From positions 1-64,000 of the forward strand of contig NZ_CANNBW010000008.1 of assembly GCF_947502995.1 (NCBI RefSeq): a stretch of DNA of 64,000 nucleotides. Reading direction: 5' to 3'. The DNA is from an uncultured Tenacibaculum sp. GTDB taxonomy: Bacteria; Bacteroidota; Bacteroidia; Flavobacteriales; Flavobacteriaceae. Below the pieces are notes generated by a model. The model worked only from the letters and a program-made list of their open reading frames with translations. It searched no databases and was not told the DNA's origin. Each line of letters opens with the position of its first letter. Positions within the stretch are counted from its first letter, which is position 1. Positions 8,756-18,955 of the stretch are shown here, piece after piece. A program made the translations under genes and the position numbers.

Positions 8756-10006
8756 TTATTGTAAAATCAATTCTTCTATGTCTTTATAAGCTTCATAACT
8801 AGAGGTGATTACTTTATCACCTGAAGTTAAACCGTTTAAGATTTCGTAAAACCTGGTGTTTTGACTACCTAATTGTGTGGCTATTTTGTAAGCCCTTTTT
8901 CCATCTTCGCTAACTTTAAAAATCCAGTTTCCATTAGTTTGCTGATAAAAACTTCCTTTAGGAACAAGTAAAGCTTGTTTTTCTGCACTTAAAGCTACTT
9001 TTATTTGTAGGTTTTGTCCTCTTCGAATTCCTTTAGGAACTTCCTTTTCAAATTTCATATCTACTTGAAATTTCCCATTATTAACTTGAGTAAAAACCTT
9101 TTTAATTACTAAGGTATACGTTTTATTATGAAGCATAACACTTCCTTTTTGTCCAGGATAGATTCTAGAAATATAATGCTCATCCATAGCAATTCTAACT
9201 TTATAATCTGAAGTAACATCAACTTGGCCCAAACGAGTTCCTTTATTAATTGATTGTCCGATTTCTGTATCAAAAGAAGTAAGTTGTCCATCAATAGGAG
9301 CACGAACAATTAAATCACCTACTTTTTTACGCATCAGTTTTAAAGCATTTTGAGTTCTTCTGTAGGAACTTTTGGCTTTATTGATTTCTAAACTTGAAGC
9401 AATAGAATCCTCAGATAAAACTTGTTTTGCTAATTTTAATCGTTCTTTTTGATAGTTGTAATTATTTTCAGAAGATTCAAAGTCTTGACGAGAAATTACT
9501 CCTTTTTCATATAGTTTCTTATTCAAATTATATTCTCGAGTAGCTTCAATATGACTACTTTCTACATCAGTATATCTATTTTTTCTATTGATGGTATTTT
9601 GACGAGCAGCATTTTGAGAAATTTGCATTTGCGTTAATAAATTGTATACAGAAGTTTCTTGATTAATCAGGTTTAATTCTAAATCAGTATTAGAAAGTTT
9701 CAAAATAGGTTGTCCTTTTTTTAGTTTAACTCCATCTTCAACAAATTTTTCAACAACATTACCACCTTCTAAAGCATCTAAATAAATAGTTGTGATAGGT
9801 AATACAATTCCGTTAACAGGAATATTTTCTTGGAAAACATCATTAATTACAGTACTCACAGCTATACGTTCCTTTTTTACATTTAATTTAGTAGTTCCAG
9901 ATGACTGTTTAAAAATGTATAATAGTAATGCAAGAAACATAATCACACTAGCTACAATAGCGATATGTTGATTTGAGAATTTTTTCTTTTGAAGTTGAAT
10001 GTCCAT
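8756..10006 (-). CDS. efflux periplasmic adaptor (membrane fusion protein, HlyD/MacA type)
   Basis: The 416-aa protein has one N-terminal membrane anchor (about 15-34) and a biotinyl-lipoyl-like half near PITTIYLDALEGG. A long coiled-coil hairpin follows (about 110-225, rich in Gln/Asn/Lys/Arg), then the second lipoyl half at IVRAPIDGQLTSF and beta-barrel domains ending in SGDKVITSSYEAY. It should bridge the inner-membrane permease to an outer-membrane channel. It is the first gene of the efflux operon. Its start lies 206 bp from the divergent NtrC-type regulator gene. Confidence 0.92.
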   Translation of the reverse strand: MDIQLQKKKFSNQHIAIVASVIMFLALLLYIFKQSSGTTKLNVKKERIAVSTVINDVFQENIPVNGIVLPITTIYLDALEGGNVVEKFVEDGVKLKKGQPILKLSNTDLELNLINQETSVYNLLTQMQISQNAARQNTINRKNRYTDVESSHIEATREYNLNKKLYEKGVISRQDFESSENNYNYQKERLKLAKQVLSEDSIASSLEINKAKSSYRRTQNALKLMRKKVGDLIVRAPIDGQLTSFDTEIGQSINKGTRLGQVDVTSDYKVRIAMDEHYISRIYPGQKGSVMLHNKTYTLVIKKVFTQVNNGKFQVDMKFEKEVPKGIRRGQNLQIKVALSAEKQALLVPKGSFYQQTNGNWIFKVSEDGKRAYKIATQLGSQNTRFYEILNGLTSGDKVITSSYEAYKDIEELILQ

Positions 10007-10035
10007 TGTAATAACTTTTTCGTTATTTGTTTCAT

Positions 10036-10051
10036 AGTCAATATGATGCCA
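10036..10051 (-). promoter_or_regulatory. possible sigma-54 promoter for the efflux operon
   Basis: The minus strand reads TGGCATCATATTGACT. It keeps the -24 TGGCA element and an approximate -12 element (TTGAC instead of TTGCA). It ends 30 bp before the adaptor ATG, which gives a plausible short leader. The divergent neighbour encodes a sigma-54 activator, which supports the reading. Confidence 0.38.
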
Positions 10052-10102
10052 AAAATAAAACCACCTGTATATCAGTGGTTTAAGTTTTTTTATTTTCTTT
10101 TA

Positions 10103-10147
10103 AGTGTTCGTTTTTGATACACTAAATGTTCAAAAGTGTACACTTTT
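10103..10147. promoter_or_regulatory. palindromic activator-site candidates (AGTGT/ACACT)
   Basis: AAAAGTGTACACTTTT at 10132-10147 is a perfect 16-bp palindrome. A second pair, AGTGT (10103-10107) and ACACT (10119-10123), shares the same half-site. They lie about 80-120 bp upstream of the inferred efflux transcription start, the usual distance for an NtrC-class enhancer site. Confidence 0.45.
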
Positions 10148-10212
10148 ATAAATCAAGTTTTTTTGTTTTTCTAATTTTTAAAACCTTAGTATAAAATTGT
10201 AATATTGTGGTA

Positions 10213-11559
10213 ATGGTATTAAAAAAAGCTACAGTTTTAGTTATAGATGATGATGCAGATGTACTTACTGCAATACGTTTGCTACTTAAACCTTTGGTGA
10301 AAACAATAGTGACTGAAAAAAATCCGAGTAATATAATTTCACAAATAGAAAAAACTAGTTATGACATTGTAATTCTAGATATGAATTTTAATGGTTTGGT
10401 AAATACTGGAAATGAAGGAATTTTTTGGTTACGAAAAATAAAAGAATATCAACCAGAAACAGCAGTTATTTTAATGACAGCTTATGCTGATATTGATTTA
10501 GCTATACGAGGTTTAAAGGAAGGAGCATCTGATTTTTTAATGAAACCTTGGAAGAATGAAAAATTACTTGATGCAATTGCTACAATTGTAGATAAGAAAA
10601 AGGTGAAAAAAGTTCTTCCTTTACAAACAAATACTAATGCTATTATTGGTGAAAGCGAAGTCATGCAAGATGTTTTTACTAAATTAAAAAAAGTAGCACC
10701 GACAGATGCAAATGTTTTAATTCTTGGAGAGAATGGAACAGGAAAGGATTTAATTGCAAGAGCACTTCATGATAATTCTAATAGAAAAGATAAGCCATTT
10801 GTGAAAGTTGATGTTGGAGCATTAACTACAACGCTTTTTGAAAGTGAATTATTCGGATATAAAAAAGGAGCCTTTACAGGAGCAAATGAAGATAGAATTG
10901 GACGGTTCGAAGCAGCAAATGGAGGAACCTTATTTTTAGATGAAATTGGAAATATTTCTTTAGGTCAACAAGTACGATTATTAACTGTTTTACAAAATAG
11001 GTGTATTACTCCTTTAGGTTCTAATAAGGAAATTCCAATAGATATTCGATTGATTTGTGCAACTAATGTAACACCTGTTCAGCTAGCAGATGAAAGTAAG
11101 TTTAGAAAAGATTTAATTTATAGAATTAATACAGTTGATATTATAGTTCCTCCATTAAGAAGAAGAGGTACAGATATAACAATGTTATCTAGGCATTTTG
11201 TAGCACATTATTCAGAAAAGTATAACAAAAGTACTTTTACTTTCGATCCAGCTTTTATTAGCAAGCTCAAGAGTCACGACTTTCCTGGTAATGTAAGAGA
11301 ATTACAGTATGTTTTAGAACGTGCAGTAATTATGGCAGATGGATCTGTTTTAAAACCTGATGATTTGGTATTTTCTTCTATAGAGCGATCTGTAGCGACA
11401 AAAACTAGTGAAAATGAAAGCTTGAATTTAGAAGAAGTAGAAAAGAAAGCAATTCTTAAAGTTTTAGAAAAACACCAAGGTAATATTTCAAAATCAGCAA
11501 AAGAATTAGGAATTACTAGAGCAGCTTTGTACAGACGATTGGCTAAATATGAATTATAA
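10213..11559 (+). CDS. sigma-54-dependent response regulator (NtrC class)
   Basis: The 448-aa protein has three domains. The receiver has acidic residues in VIDDDADV and the phospho-acceptor Asp in IVILDMNF. The AAA+ domain has Walker A GENGTGKD, the sigma-54-contacting GAFTGA loop, Walker B GGTLFLDEIG and arginine finger region FRKDLIYRIN. The C-terminal Fis-type helix-turn-helix ends [15 protein letters not shown]. The frame also opens with GTG at 10207; the ATG at 10213 is preferred. It overlaps the kinase gene by 11 bp, so the two are translationally coupled. Its likely target is the divergent efflux operon. Confidence 0.94.
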   Translation: MVLKKATVLVIDDDADVLTAIRLLLKPLVKTIVTEKNPSNIISQIEKTSYDIVILDMNFNGLVNTGNEGIFWLRKIKEYQPETAVILMTAYADIDLAIRGLKEGASDFLMKPWKNEKLLDAIATIVDKKKVKKVLPLQTNTNAIIGESEVMQDVFTKLKKVAPTDANVLILGENGTGKDLIARALHDNSNRKDKPFVKVDVGALTTTLFESELFGYKKGAFTGANEDRIGRFEAANGGTLFLDEIGNISLGQQVRLLTVLQNRCITPLGSNKEIPIDIRLICATNVTPVQLADESKFRKDLIYRINTVDIIVPPLRRRGTDITMLSRHFVAHYSEKYNKSTFTFDPAFISKLKSHDFPGNVRELQYVLERAVIMADGSVLKPDDLVFSSIERSVATKTSENESLNLEEVEKKAILKVLEKHQGNISKSAKELGITRAALYRRLAKYEL

Positions 11560-12892
11560 AAGTTTCATTATAAAAATATTCATTAGAGTTATACTTATGG
11601 TAAGTTTAATTCTAATGCTAGTATATTTCTCATATAGAAATGAGTTTACTTACGCGATTGTTTTAGTTATAGGATTATTCGTTATTATATATAACACGTA
11701 TACTTTTATAAAACGTCGTTTTTTAGTTATTGAAGACTTTTTTAATGCGGTTAAATATCGTGACTTTTCTAGAGGTTTTTCTGAAGATGTTACTGCTAAA
11801 GATATTCGTTTTTTATATAAAGGTTTTAATCAAGTTCATCAAACGATTAAGGAAATTAATGCACAAAACCATGCACAATATGTATATCTTCAAAAGATAT
11901 TAGAAATGGTAGATATTGGTATTATTGCTTATGATTTAGAAACCGGTAATGTATTGTGGAGTAACGATTCTTTTCTTAAGATTTTAGATGTTCCTTCATT
12001 TAAAAATATCAGTTTTATAGAACGAAGAAAACCAGAGTTATTCACTACAATTTTTGAGACTTTTCACAGAGAAGGAGATTCAGTACTTATAACTTCTAAA
12101 AATGAAAAAATAAAGACATTAGTTTCTGATACAATTTTTGAAGTTGAAGAAGACACATTTAAACTTTTAGTAATTCAAAATATAGATGATACATTAAATA
12201 AAAATGAGTCGGAATCTTGGAAAAAATTACTGAGTGTAATGACACATGAAATCATGAATTCTATTACACCGATAGCATCTTTAGCAAATACTCTAGAGAG
12301 AAATCTTGAAGATTTAATTCTGAAAGAAAAAGAAGAAGCTATAGAATTGATAGATTTAAACGCTGGAATTAAAACCATAAAAAATAGGAGCGAAGGCTTA
12401 TTAAAGTTCGCAAAAACTTATCGTAGTCTTAATAAAGTAACCAATCTAAATAAGCAAAAAATAAGAGTTACAGAGTTGTTTACGAATATCCAATTACTAA
12501 TGCAACCTTCTATCGAAGCTAAAGGAATACAGGTTGATTTTATCAATACAAATGAACGTTTATCATTACAGATCGATGTTCATTTAATCGAACAAGTATT
12601 AATCAATTTATTATTGAATGCTGTCGATGCTTGTAAAGAAAAAAAAGATGCACATATTCGAGTAGAAGCTGTTGAAACTGTAAATAGAAGTATAATTATT
12701 AAAGTTTACGACAACGGAATTGGAATTTCTGAAGATATACAAGAAAACATCTTTGTACCATTTTTTACTAGTAAGGAAACAGGTAGTGGAATTGGCTTAA
12801 GTTTATGTAAACAAATTATGTTATTACATAAAGGACGAATACAAGTGAAAAGTAATTTAGGAGAAGGTACTGTTTTTTCTTTGTACTTTTAA
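11549..12892 (+). CDS. sensor histidine kinase, partner of the NtrC-type regulator
   Basis: The 447-aa kinase has two N-terminal transmembrane helices (about 8-28 and 34-54) with almost no periplasmic loop, so it may sense a membrane or cytoplasmic signal. A PAS-like region (about 110-215) follows. The phospho-acceptor is His233 in [13 protein letters not shown]. The ATPase domain has the N-box [12 protein letters not shown]1 YDNGIGIS and G2 [11 protein letters not shown]. Its start codon lies inside the end of the regulator gene. Flavobacteria often pair such kinases with sigma-54 activators controlling efflux or envelope genes. Confidence 0.93.
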   Translation: MNYKSFIIKIFIRVILMVSLILMLVYFSYRNEFTYAIVLVIGLFVIIYNTYTFIKRRFLVIEDFFNAVKYRDFSRGFSEDVTAKDIRFLYKGFNQVHQTIKEINAQNHAQYVYLQKILEMVDIGIIAYDLETGNVLWSNDSFLKILDVPSFKNISFIERRKPELFTTIFETFHREGDSVLITSKNEKIKTLVSDTIFEVEEDTFKLLVIQNIDDTLNKNESESWKKLLSVMTHEIMNSITPIASLANTLERNLEDLILKEKEEAIELIDLNAGIKTIKNRSEGLLKFAKTYRSLNKVTNLNKQKIRVTELFTNIQLLMQPSIEAKGIQVDFINTNERLSLQIDVHLIEQVLINLLLNAVDACKEKKDAHIRVEAVETVNRSIIIKVYDNGIGISEDIQENIFVPFFTSKETGSGIGLSLCKQIMLLHKGRIQVKSNLGEGTVFSLYF

Positions 12893-12936
12893 TGAAGTTT
12901 TCTTTTTAAAGGTATAGTTATTGATAAGTGAAGTTT

Positions 12937-13881
12937 ATGATGAGATTATTTACAATTATTTTTTTTTCAATTTTAGTTGCTAAAGCCCAAGATTTTTCAG
13001 AAATAAAAAAAATAACCGATACATATTCGGGTTTAATGACAGCTGAAAAATTAGCAAAAAATATTAAGAGGGATTTTAAAACAGATGAATATAAAACGAA
13101 AGCTTTGTATGCTTGGTTAACAAAAAATATTCGTTACGATTTGCAAGAGTTTTATAATCCGAACAGGCAAACTAGAACTTCATTTAGATATCGAACAGAA
13201 GAAGAAAAACTGCAGAAAATTAAAGCTATTAATGAAAGAATAGTGAAAAAAACATTGACTTCTCGTAAAGCTGTTTGTGAAGGTTTTGCTAGAACATTTG
13301 CTCAAGTTTGTACACTTTTAAATATCGAAAATGAGGTTGTGCCAGGGTATGTGAGAAATTCATTTCACGATATAGGAAAGCCTCAAAGAAGTGCAAACCA
13401 TGCTTGGAATGCAGTTAAAATTAATAAGAATTGGGTTTACATAGATGCAACTTGGGGAGCAGGAGCAGAGTTTAATGGAAGATGGATTAGAAAATTCAAT
13501 CCGTATTATTACAATATTCCTAAAGAAAAGTATTTCAAAACACATTTGCCAGAAGAAAGTATTTGGAGATTGCGAGTAGGAAGGATGACAAAAGAAGATT
13601 TTTATAATCAACCTATTTTGAGTAATAAGTTTTTAAATTCAGGAATGGATTTAGTTGAACCTGAAGGTATTTTAAAAAGAGATAAAAAAGGTAGAGTACA
13701 AATTAAATTGAATACGATTAATCAACGATATTTTTTATGGATGGGGGAAGGTTCTCCTTTCATTCCTACACCAATAAAAAAGGAAGGATATTATATTTTA
13801 AGAACAAAACCTTCTGTGAATGCAGATAAAATATTTTTCTTACTCGGAAAAGATGTTGCAGCAGAATTTTTAATACAATAA
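12937..13881 (+). CDS. secreted transglutaminase-like protein
   Basis: The 314-aa protein has a signal peptide ending near VAKAQ. The transglutaminase-like Cys-His-Asp triad is present: Cys in RKAVCEGFA, His in SANHAWNA and Asp in YIDATWG. Proteins of this class are proteases or transglutaminases of unclear substrate. The frame also opens with GTG at 12928, but ATG codons at 12937 and 12940 sit directly before the signal peptide. A paralogue with the same layout lies at 17996. It may be transcribed with the kinase (44-bp gap) but ends at its own strong terminator. Confidence 0.82.
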   Translation: MMRLFTIIFFSILVAKAQDFSEIKKITDTYSGLMTAEKLAKNIKRDFKTDEYKTKALYAWLTKNIRYDLQEFYNPNRQTRTSFRYRTEEEKLQKIKAINERIVKKTLTSRKAVCEGFARTFAQVCTLLNIENEVVPGYVRNSFHDIGKPQRSANHAWNAVKINKNWVYIDATWGAGAEFNGRWIRKFNPYYYNIPKEKYFKTHLPEESIWRLRVGRMTKEDFYNQPILSNKFLNSGMDLVEPEGILKRDKKGRVQIKLNTINQRYFLWMGEGSPFIPTPIKKEGYYILRTKPSVNADKIFFLLGKDVAAEFLIQ

Positions 13882-13884
13882 AAA

Positions 13885-13911
13885 AATCCCCTTGACGAAA
13901 TCAAGGGGATT
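13885..13911. terminator. strong bidirectional terminator
   Basis: An 11-bp perfect stem (13885-13895 with 13901-13911) has a 5-nt loop. It is flanked by A-runs on the left and T-runs on the right, between two convergent genes. Confidence 0.88.
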
Positions 13912-13918
13912 TTTATTA

Positions 13919-16900
13919 TTATTTCTTTGCAATAAAATCTTCTTTGCTAAGTAGTTTAATTTGCTTTTTATCAACTTTCAGTTTACGCTTTTCGAATTTT
14001 GAAATCTCTTTATTCTTGATTTTTTCAAAATCTTTTTTGGCCTTTTGTAATCGAGTTTCTAATACCTCTTTATTCTCAAGTTGAGATAATGAAGGTTTTT
14101 CAAACTGATTAGCAACTTCAGCATATAAGTCTGAAAGTTTTTCTCTTAATTCTGGTTCAGCTTCACCAACATAACTATCTCCAGTTGTAACTACTAAACT
14201 TTCCTTTAATGGTTGTAGTAAATTAATCACTTTAGTTGCAGTTTTCTTTAATTTAGGATCAGCTTTAATTGCTGCATTAGCATCTTTAATATGTGTATCA
14301 ATCTGATATACTAAATACGCTAAATCTTCCATGTCGTCATATAATTCTAGCGTAGTTTTACGTTGTGCGATTCTATCCTCATTAGAAATTAAAGATTTAG
14401 GATCGTTCTTTACTTCAATAGTATTTACATACTCTTTTCTACCTTTTTTAAGTACAACTTTATACCTTCCTGCAGGTACACGAGGTGCTGTAAAACCACC
14501 GAAAGTAAAGTTTTTACCAGCAGCAACTTTTGGGTTTTTCTGTCTGAATCCCCAGTTTACAACATTTATACCTTTTGATTTACCAGGTACGAGAGTAATT
14601 AACTCTTTATCATTCTGATCTTTGATAGTTAACGTCATTTTTCCGAATGTATGACGTTTTTTCAAGTAGTAAATGATTTTAGCAGTAGTACTCGGGTTAT
14701 TACCAACAAATTGCAATTCTGTACTTCCACCGCCAAAACCACCTTGTTCTTTAATAACAGCAGGTTTTGAATTGAAGAAATGTACATTTTTAGCTAACAT
14801 TTGCTGATTTACTTCACGTAAAGGAGAAATATCATCAATAATAATAACTCCACGACCATGTGTTCCTAAAACTAAATCGTTTGTTTGCTTTTGAAGATCA
14901 ATAAAATGTACAGCAGTAGCAGGCATATTGTTTGTAAAACGAGACCAGTTTTTACCACCATCAATAGTAATGAACAGACCGAATTCAGTACCTAAGAATA
15001 ACAAATCTTTGTTTACATAATCTTCTTGAATGTTTCTTGCGAATCCAACAATATCTTTAGTAGCGATAGATTTCCAAGATTTACCAAAATCAGTTGTTTT
15101 GTATACATACGTATTCATGTCACCAGAAGTATGTCCGTCAAAGACAGCATAGGCAGTTCCTTTATCATGAGAACTCGCTTCTATATGATACACCCAAGTG
15201 TTTTTAGGTAATCCAGAAATATTTGCTACTGTGTTTTCCCAAGTTTTACCACCGTCTTTTGTAATTTGAACATTTCCATCATCGGTACCTACCCAAATTA
15301 CTTTTTCATCTAAAGGAGATTCAGCAATGGTAAAAATAGTTGTATGTGTTTCTGCACCAGATTTATCAACAGAAATACCACCTGATTCTTTATCTTGTTT
15401 CTTAGGATCGTTTGTAGTTAAATCTGGAGAAATTTTAGTCCAATTATCTCCCATATCTTCACTAACATGTAAAAATTGACTTCCCATGTAAAAACGATCT
15501 GGTTGATGAGCACTTACTGCCATTGGAGCATTCCAGTTAAAACGTAAATCAGCTTCACCTTTAATTGGTAATGGTTGAATATTTCTGTTATAGTTTTTAT
15601 CAACATCATATCTCCAAACTTGTTGCGCACCTTGCATTTCAGAATAAATAATATTCTTAGTAGGATGTTTTAATACTCTAAATCCGTCTCCAACACCAAC
15701 ACGTTTCCAATCTCTAGCTTCAACACCACCAGGAGAAGAAGAAGGTCCGTACCAAGAACCATTATCTTGTAATCCTCCATAAATGTTATACGGCTCTTCA
15801 TTATCGACACTAATTTGATAAAATTGAGAAAGCGGAAGATTATCTACCATATCTAAAGTAGCTCCACCATCCCAGCTTCTGTATACACCACCATCTGTTC
15901 CTACGAACATTGCATCAGGATTTTTGATATCAAACACAATATCATGAATATCAGAATGCATTTGACCTAGATTTTTAAATGTTTTACCTCCATCTCTAGA
16001 AATAGAACCATTTAATCCACCTTTTACTAAAATATCTGGATTTGTAGGGTGTACAACTAAACGTGAAAAGTAAAAAGGACGAACAACTAAACCGAAATCA
16101 CTATTTAAAAGTTTCCAGTTTTTTCCAGCATCATCAGAACGATACAAACCTTTATCCTTTTTGCTTTCTACTACAGCAAACACAGTATTTGGTTGTGAAG
16201 GCGCAATTGCAATTGCGAAACGCCCTAAATCTCCTTCAGGAAAACCATTATGAATTTTATTCCAAGTTTTTCCAGCATCAGTAGATTTGTATAAAGCACT
16301 ACCTGGACCTCCAGAATTGAATCCCCAGCCTGTCCTTCTAAATTCCCACATAGAAGCATACAAAATATTAGGATTTTTAGGATCCATAATTAAATCACTA
16401 GCACCAGTTTTTTCATCAACATAAAGAATTTTTTCCCATGTTTTACCTCCGTCTAATGTTTTGTAGATTCCTCGTTCATCACTATCACTCCATAATGCTC
16501 CAAGTACAGCAACATATACTTCATTAGAATTATTTGGATTGATTTTAATGCTACTGATTCTTTCAGATTTTTCAAATCCAATTTTTTTCCAGTTAGCACC
16601 ACCGTCTTTAGATTTATAAAGTCCGTCACCTAAAGAAACACTATTTCTAGTCCAAATTTCTCCAGTTCCTACCCAAACAGTATTGTCAGGATCGCTTGGA
16701 TCTAAAGTAACTGCACCAATAGATTGTGCATATTCATCGAAAATAGGAGTAAAAGTTGCTCCAGCATTTTCAGATTTCCAAACACCACCACCAGCGGTTC
16801 CGGTATAGATAATTTTAGGATTTGTAGGGTGATTTTCTAAGTCGATAATTCGACCACTCATTAAAGCCGGTCCAATATGTCTTGCTTTTAAATTTCCGAA

Positions 16901-16993
16901 AAGTTCTTTCCCTTTTAGAACTATATCTTGTGCAGTAATACTTGTAGATACAACAAGAGAACCACAAACTATGAATTTAAATATCTTGTTCAT
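13919..16993 (-). CDS. VPS10/sortilin-like beta-propeller exported protein
   Basis: The 1024-aa protein has a signal peptide ending ITAQ. It contains many BNR/Asp-box-like blades of the form S-x-D-x-G-x-x-W (SENAGATF, SKDGGANWKK, TKDGGKTWEN, TIDGGKNWSR), from about residue 35 to 750. A C-terminal helical, lysine-rich part follows (about 870-1024). Such proteins are common and large in Bacteroidota and are often labelled glycosyl hydrolase or VPS10 domain protein, but no catalytic activity can be read here. I chose the ATG at 16993, which begins the signal peptide, over the upstream in-frame start at 17023. It probably shares a transcript with the LolA-like gene upstream. Confidence 0.85.
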   Translation of the reverse strand: MNKIFKFIVCGSLVVSTSITAQDIVLKGKELFGNLKARHIGPALMSGRIIDLENHPTNPKIIYTGTAGGGVWKSENAGATFTPIFDEYAQSIGAVTLDPSDPDNTVWVGTGEIWTRNSVSLGDGLYKSKDGGANWKKIGFEKSERISSIKINPNNSNEVYVAVLGALWSDSDERGIYKTLDGGKTWEKILYVDEKTGASDLIMDPKNPNILYASMWEFRRTGWGFNSGGPGSALYKSTDAGKTWNKIHNGFPEGDLGRFAIAIAPSQPNTVFAVVESKKDKGLYRSDDAGKNWKLLNSDFGLVVRPFYFSRLVVHPTNPDILVKGGLNGSISRDGGKTFKNLGQMHSDIHDIVFDIKNPDAMFVGTDGGVYRSWDGGATLDMVDNLPLSQFYQISVDNEEPYNIYGGLQDNGSWYGPSSSPGGVEARDWKRVGVGDGFRVLKHPTKNIIYSEMQGAQQVWRYDVDKNYNRNIQPLPIKGEADLRFNWNAPMAVSAHQPDRFYMGSQFLHVSEDMGDNWTKISPDLTTNDPKKQDKESGGISVDKSGAETHTTIFTIAESPLDEKVIWVGTDDGNVQITKDGGKTWENTVANISGLPKNTWVYHIEASSHDKGTAYAVFDGHTSGDMNTYVYKTTDFGKSWKSIATKDIVGFARNIQEDYVNKDLLFLGTEFGLFITIDGGKNWSRFTNNMPATAVHFIDLQKQTNDLVLGTHGRGVIIIDDISPLREVNQQMLAKNVHFFNSKPAVIKEQGGFGGGSTELQFVGNNPSTTAKIIYYLKKRHTFGKMTLTIKDQNDKELITLVPGKSKGINVVNWGFRQKNPKVAAGKNFTFGGFTAPRVPAGRYKVVLKKGRKEYVNTIEVKNDPKSLISNEDRIAQRKTTLELYDDMEDLAYLVYQIDTHIKDANAAIKADPKLKKTATKVINLLQPLKESLVVTTGDSYVGEAEPELREKLSDLYAEVANQFEKPSLSQLENKEVLETRLQKAKKDFEKIKNKEISKFEKRKLKVDKKQIKLLSKEDFIAKK

Positions 16994-17060
16994 AATATGT
17001 AGAGTATCCAGTACTGAAAACAATACTGGATTTATATTTAAAGTTGGTTAGTAAGAGAAA

Positions 17061-17798
17061 TTATTTTTTAGCTGGTAACGCAAAAGACGCAGCATCAACT
17101 TCTGGATTTAACTTAATCTCTTTAAGTTCCATAGTTTGAAATTGACTACCACTACTAAAAGGAAAATAAATTCCGTCAACTTCTTGATAATCACTAAGTG
17201 TAGATTTTATTGTTTGTCCTTTCATAGGTCCTTGATTTATTGTAGATTCTGTAACAATTGGAACAAAATTTTCTATATCAAAGTAATAATGTTTAATATT
17301 TGGTTGCGATTCTCCGTTTACTAGTAGAGGTTTTTTAGTTAATTTAATTTTAAAAGTTTCTGTTCCGTCAATTGTTTCCTTTCCAATTAATTCTACTTTA
17401 TAGCCTTTTTCTTTATAGTTTAAAAATGGATCTGGAAATTCTTCTAATTCATTTTTTAAGTTTTGAGTAGTTTCATTATCACTTTTTTCAGCTTCCATTG
17501 TCATTTGATTTCTTTCCCAAGATATTTTACCATCAAAAGCTGACCACACCATTTTATTTCCTTGTAACTCAATAGAAACTAATTGTTTTCCATCTTTAGT
17601 CATAAGTTGTTCAAATGGAATTTCCATACCTTGTATCTTCATGTTTCCAATAGCTTTAATTCCTTTTAACTGGGAAAGTTTTTCTTTTCCACCAATATTC
17701 TCAAGATAATTATTAATAATTTCGTCAGCTGTTTGTGCGTAACTACCTGCAGAGAACAAAAGCGCTAACGCAATAGATAAAGTTTTTAGTTTTTTCAT
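17061..17798 (-). CDS. LolA/LppX-like outer-membrane lipoprotein-sorting protein
   Basis: The 245-aa protein has a signal peptide ending SYAQ. The mature part begins TADEIINNYLENIGG, the usual start of this family in Bacteroidota, and continues as alternating beta strands of an open barrel. The fold carries lipid moieties across the periplasm in LolA/LolB; this subgroup is less characterised. It lies 67 bp upstream of the VPS10-like gene in the same direction, so the two may be co-expressed. Confidence 0.8.
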   Translation of the reverse strand: MKKLKTLSIALALLFSAGSYAQTADEIINNYLENIGGKEKLSQLKGIKAIGNMKIQGMEIPFEQLMTKDGKQLVSIELQGNKMVWSAFDGKISWERNQMTMEAEKSDNETTQNLKNELEEFPDPFLNYKEKGYKVELIGKETIDGTETFKIKLTKKPLLVNGESQPNIKHYYFDIENFVPIVTESTINQGPMKGQTIKSTLSDYQEVDGIYFPFSSGSQFQTMELKEIKLNPEVDAASFALPAKK

Positions 17799-17995
17799 TG
17801 TATTTGATATTTAAGGTTGTACTATTTTAATAGGAAGAATAAAAATAGAAAATGTTATATCTTTTTCTTAATTTTTTTAAGTATTTGTATTGAATGTTTT
17901 AAAAATTAGATGAGTTTCTATTTTTTGCGATGTTTTTGATAAAAGTTGCAAATTATTAGTTAAATGATTAATTTACCGTTCTAAAGCTATTTAAA

Positions 17996-18955
17996 ATGAA
18001 AAAGTATATACTACTATTATTGTTATTCCCTTCTTTAATTTTTGCTCAAGATTTTACAATTGTAGATAATGTTACACGATCTGCTTATAAAAATGTGAAA
18101 TCTGTAATGTCTTTGGCAGAAAGGATAGATTATGATTTTAAAACAGATGAAGAGAAAGTTAGAGCTATTTTTATTTGGTTGACTTACAACATGACGTATA
18201 AGTATAATCCATCGACTTTATTAGAATCTCCAGAGTTTTTAGTGTATTATACTGAAGATCATTTAAATGAAATTATAAAATATAAGAAGGAAAGGAAAAT
18301 GCTTAAATCATTTGAAGAAAGATTAGCAATTTGTGAAGGTTTTGCTTTAATTTTTAAAAGAGCATGTGATCTAATGGGAATTAAAAATGAATTGGTTTAT
18401 GGATTTACAAAACCTTCTGGTTATAAAGTAGGAGCAATACCTAAAGCTAAAAATCATGTTTGGAATGCTGTTAATGTGAATGGAAAATGGATGATGATTG
18501 ATGCTACTTACGGAACAGGACAGGTTTTCAATAACGTTTGGATGAGAGATTTTAATGAAGATTTTTTTAATGCGAAAAGAGAAATGTTAAGAAGAACACA
18601 TTTTCCATCAGATTATAAGTGGCGTCGTTTTTTAAACCAGAAAAATTTAGCAGATTTTTGTTATGATCCGATTATTAAAAATGCTTTTTTCAAACATGAT
18701 ATTGCTGTAGTTGAACCAAAAGGAGGGATTATTAAGTTAGATAAAAACGGTCCAATAAAACTTAAAATTAAAGGTATTAAGAATACCAATTCTCTATTAT
18801 ATGCTTTTGGTGGAGATAGGTTTGCTAAATCGCCTGCTACGTATGAGCGTACAAATTTCTCTGAGTTTCATTTACAAAAACCTAAAGAAGACAGTCGATT
18901 GTTAATTTTTTTAGATAATGAATTAGTAATGGAGTATTTGGTAAAAGTCGATTAA
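17996..18955 (+). CDS. secreted transglutaminase-like protein, paralogue of the 12937 gene
   Basis: The 319-aa protein has a signal peptide ending LIFAQ. The triad residues are Cys in LAICEGFA, His in KNHVWNA and Asp in MIDATYG. It shares the order of segments with the gene at 12937 (DFKTDE near residue 50, RRTHFP/KTHLPEE near 200, VVEPKG/LVEPEG near 240), so the two arose by duplication. They flank the VPS10/LolA pair. The last 4 bp overlap the end of the convergent DUF1801 gene. Confidence 0.82.
   Translation: MKKYILLLLLFPSLIFAQDFTIVDNVTRSAYKNVKSVMSLAERIDYDFKTDEEKVRAIFIWLTYNMTYKYNPSTLLESPEFLVYYTEDHLNEIIKYKKERKMLKSFEERLAICEGFALIFKRACDLMGIKNELVYGFTKPSGYKVGAIPKAKNHVWNAVNVNGKWMMIDATYGTGQVFNNVWMRDFNEDFFNAKREMLRRTHFPSDYKWRRFLNQKNLADFCYDPIIKNAFFKHDIAVVEPKGGIIKLDKNGPIKLKIKGIKNTNSLLYAFGGDRFAKSPATYERTNFSEFHLQKPKEDSRLLIFLDNELVMEYLVKVD

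Noticed and set aside
12175..12378. 67-aa minus frame within the histidine kinase
   Set aside because: Shadow of the kinase core in the other strand.
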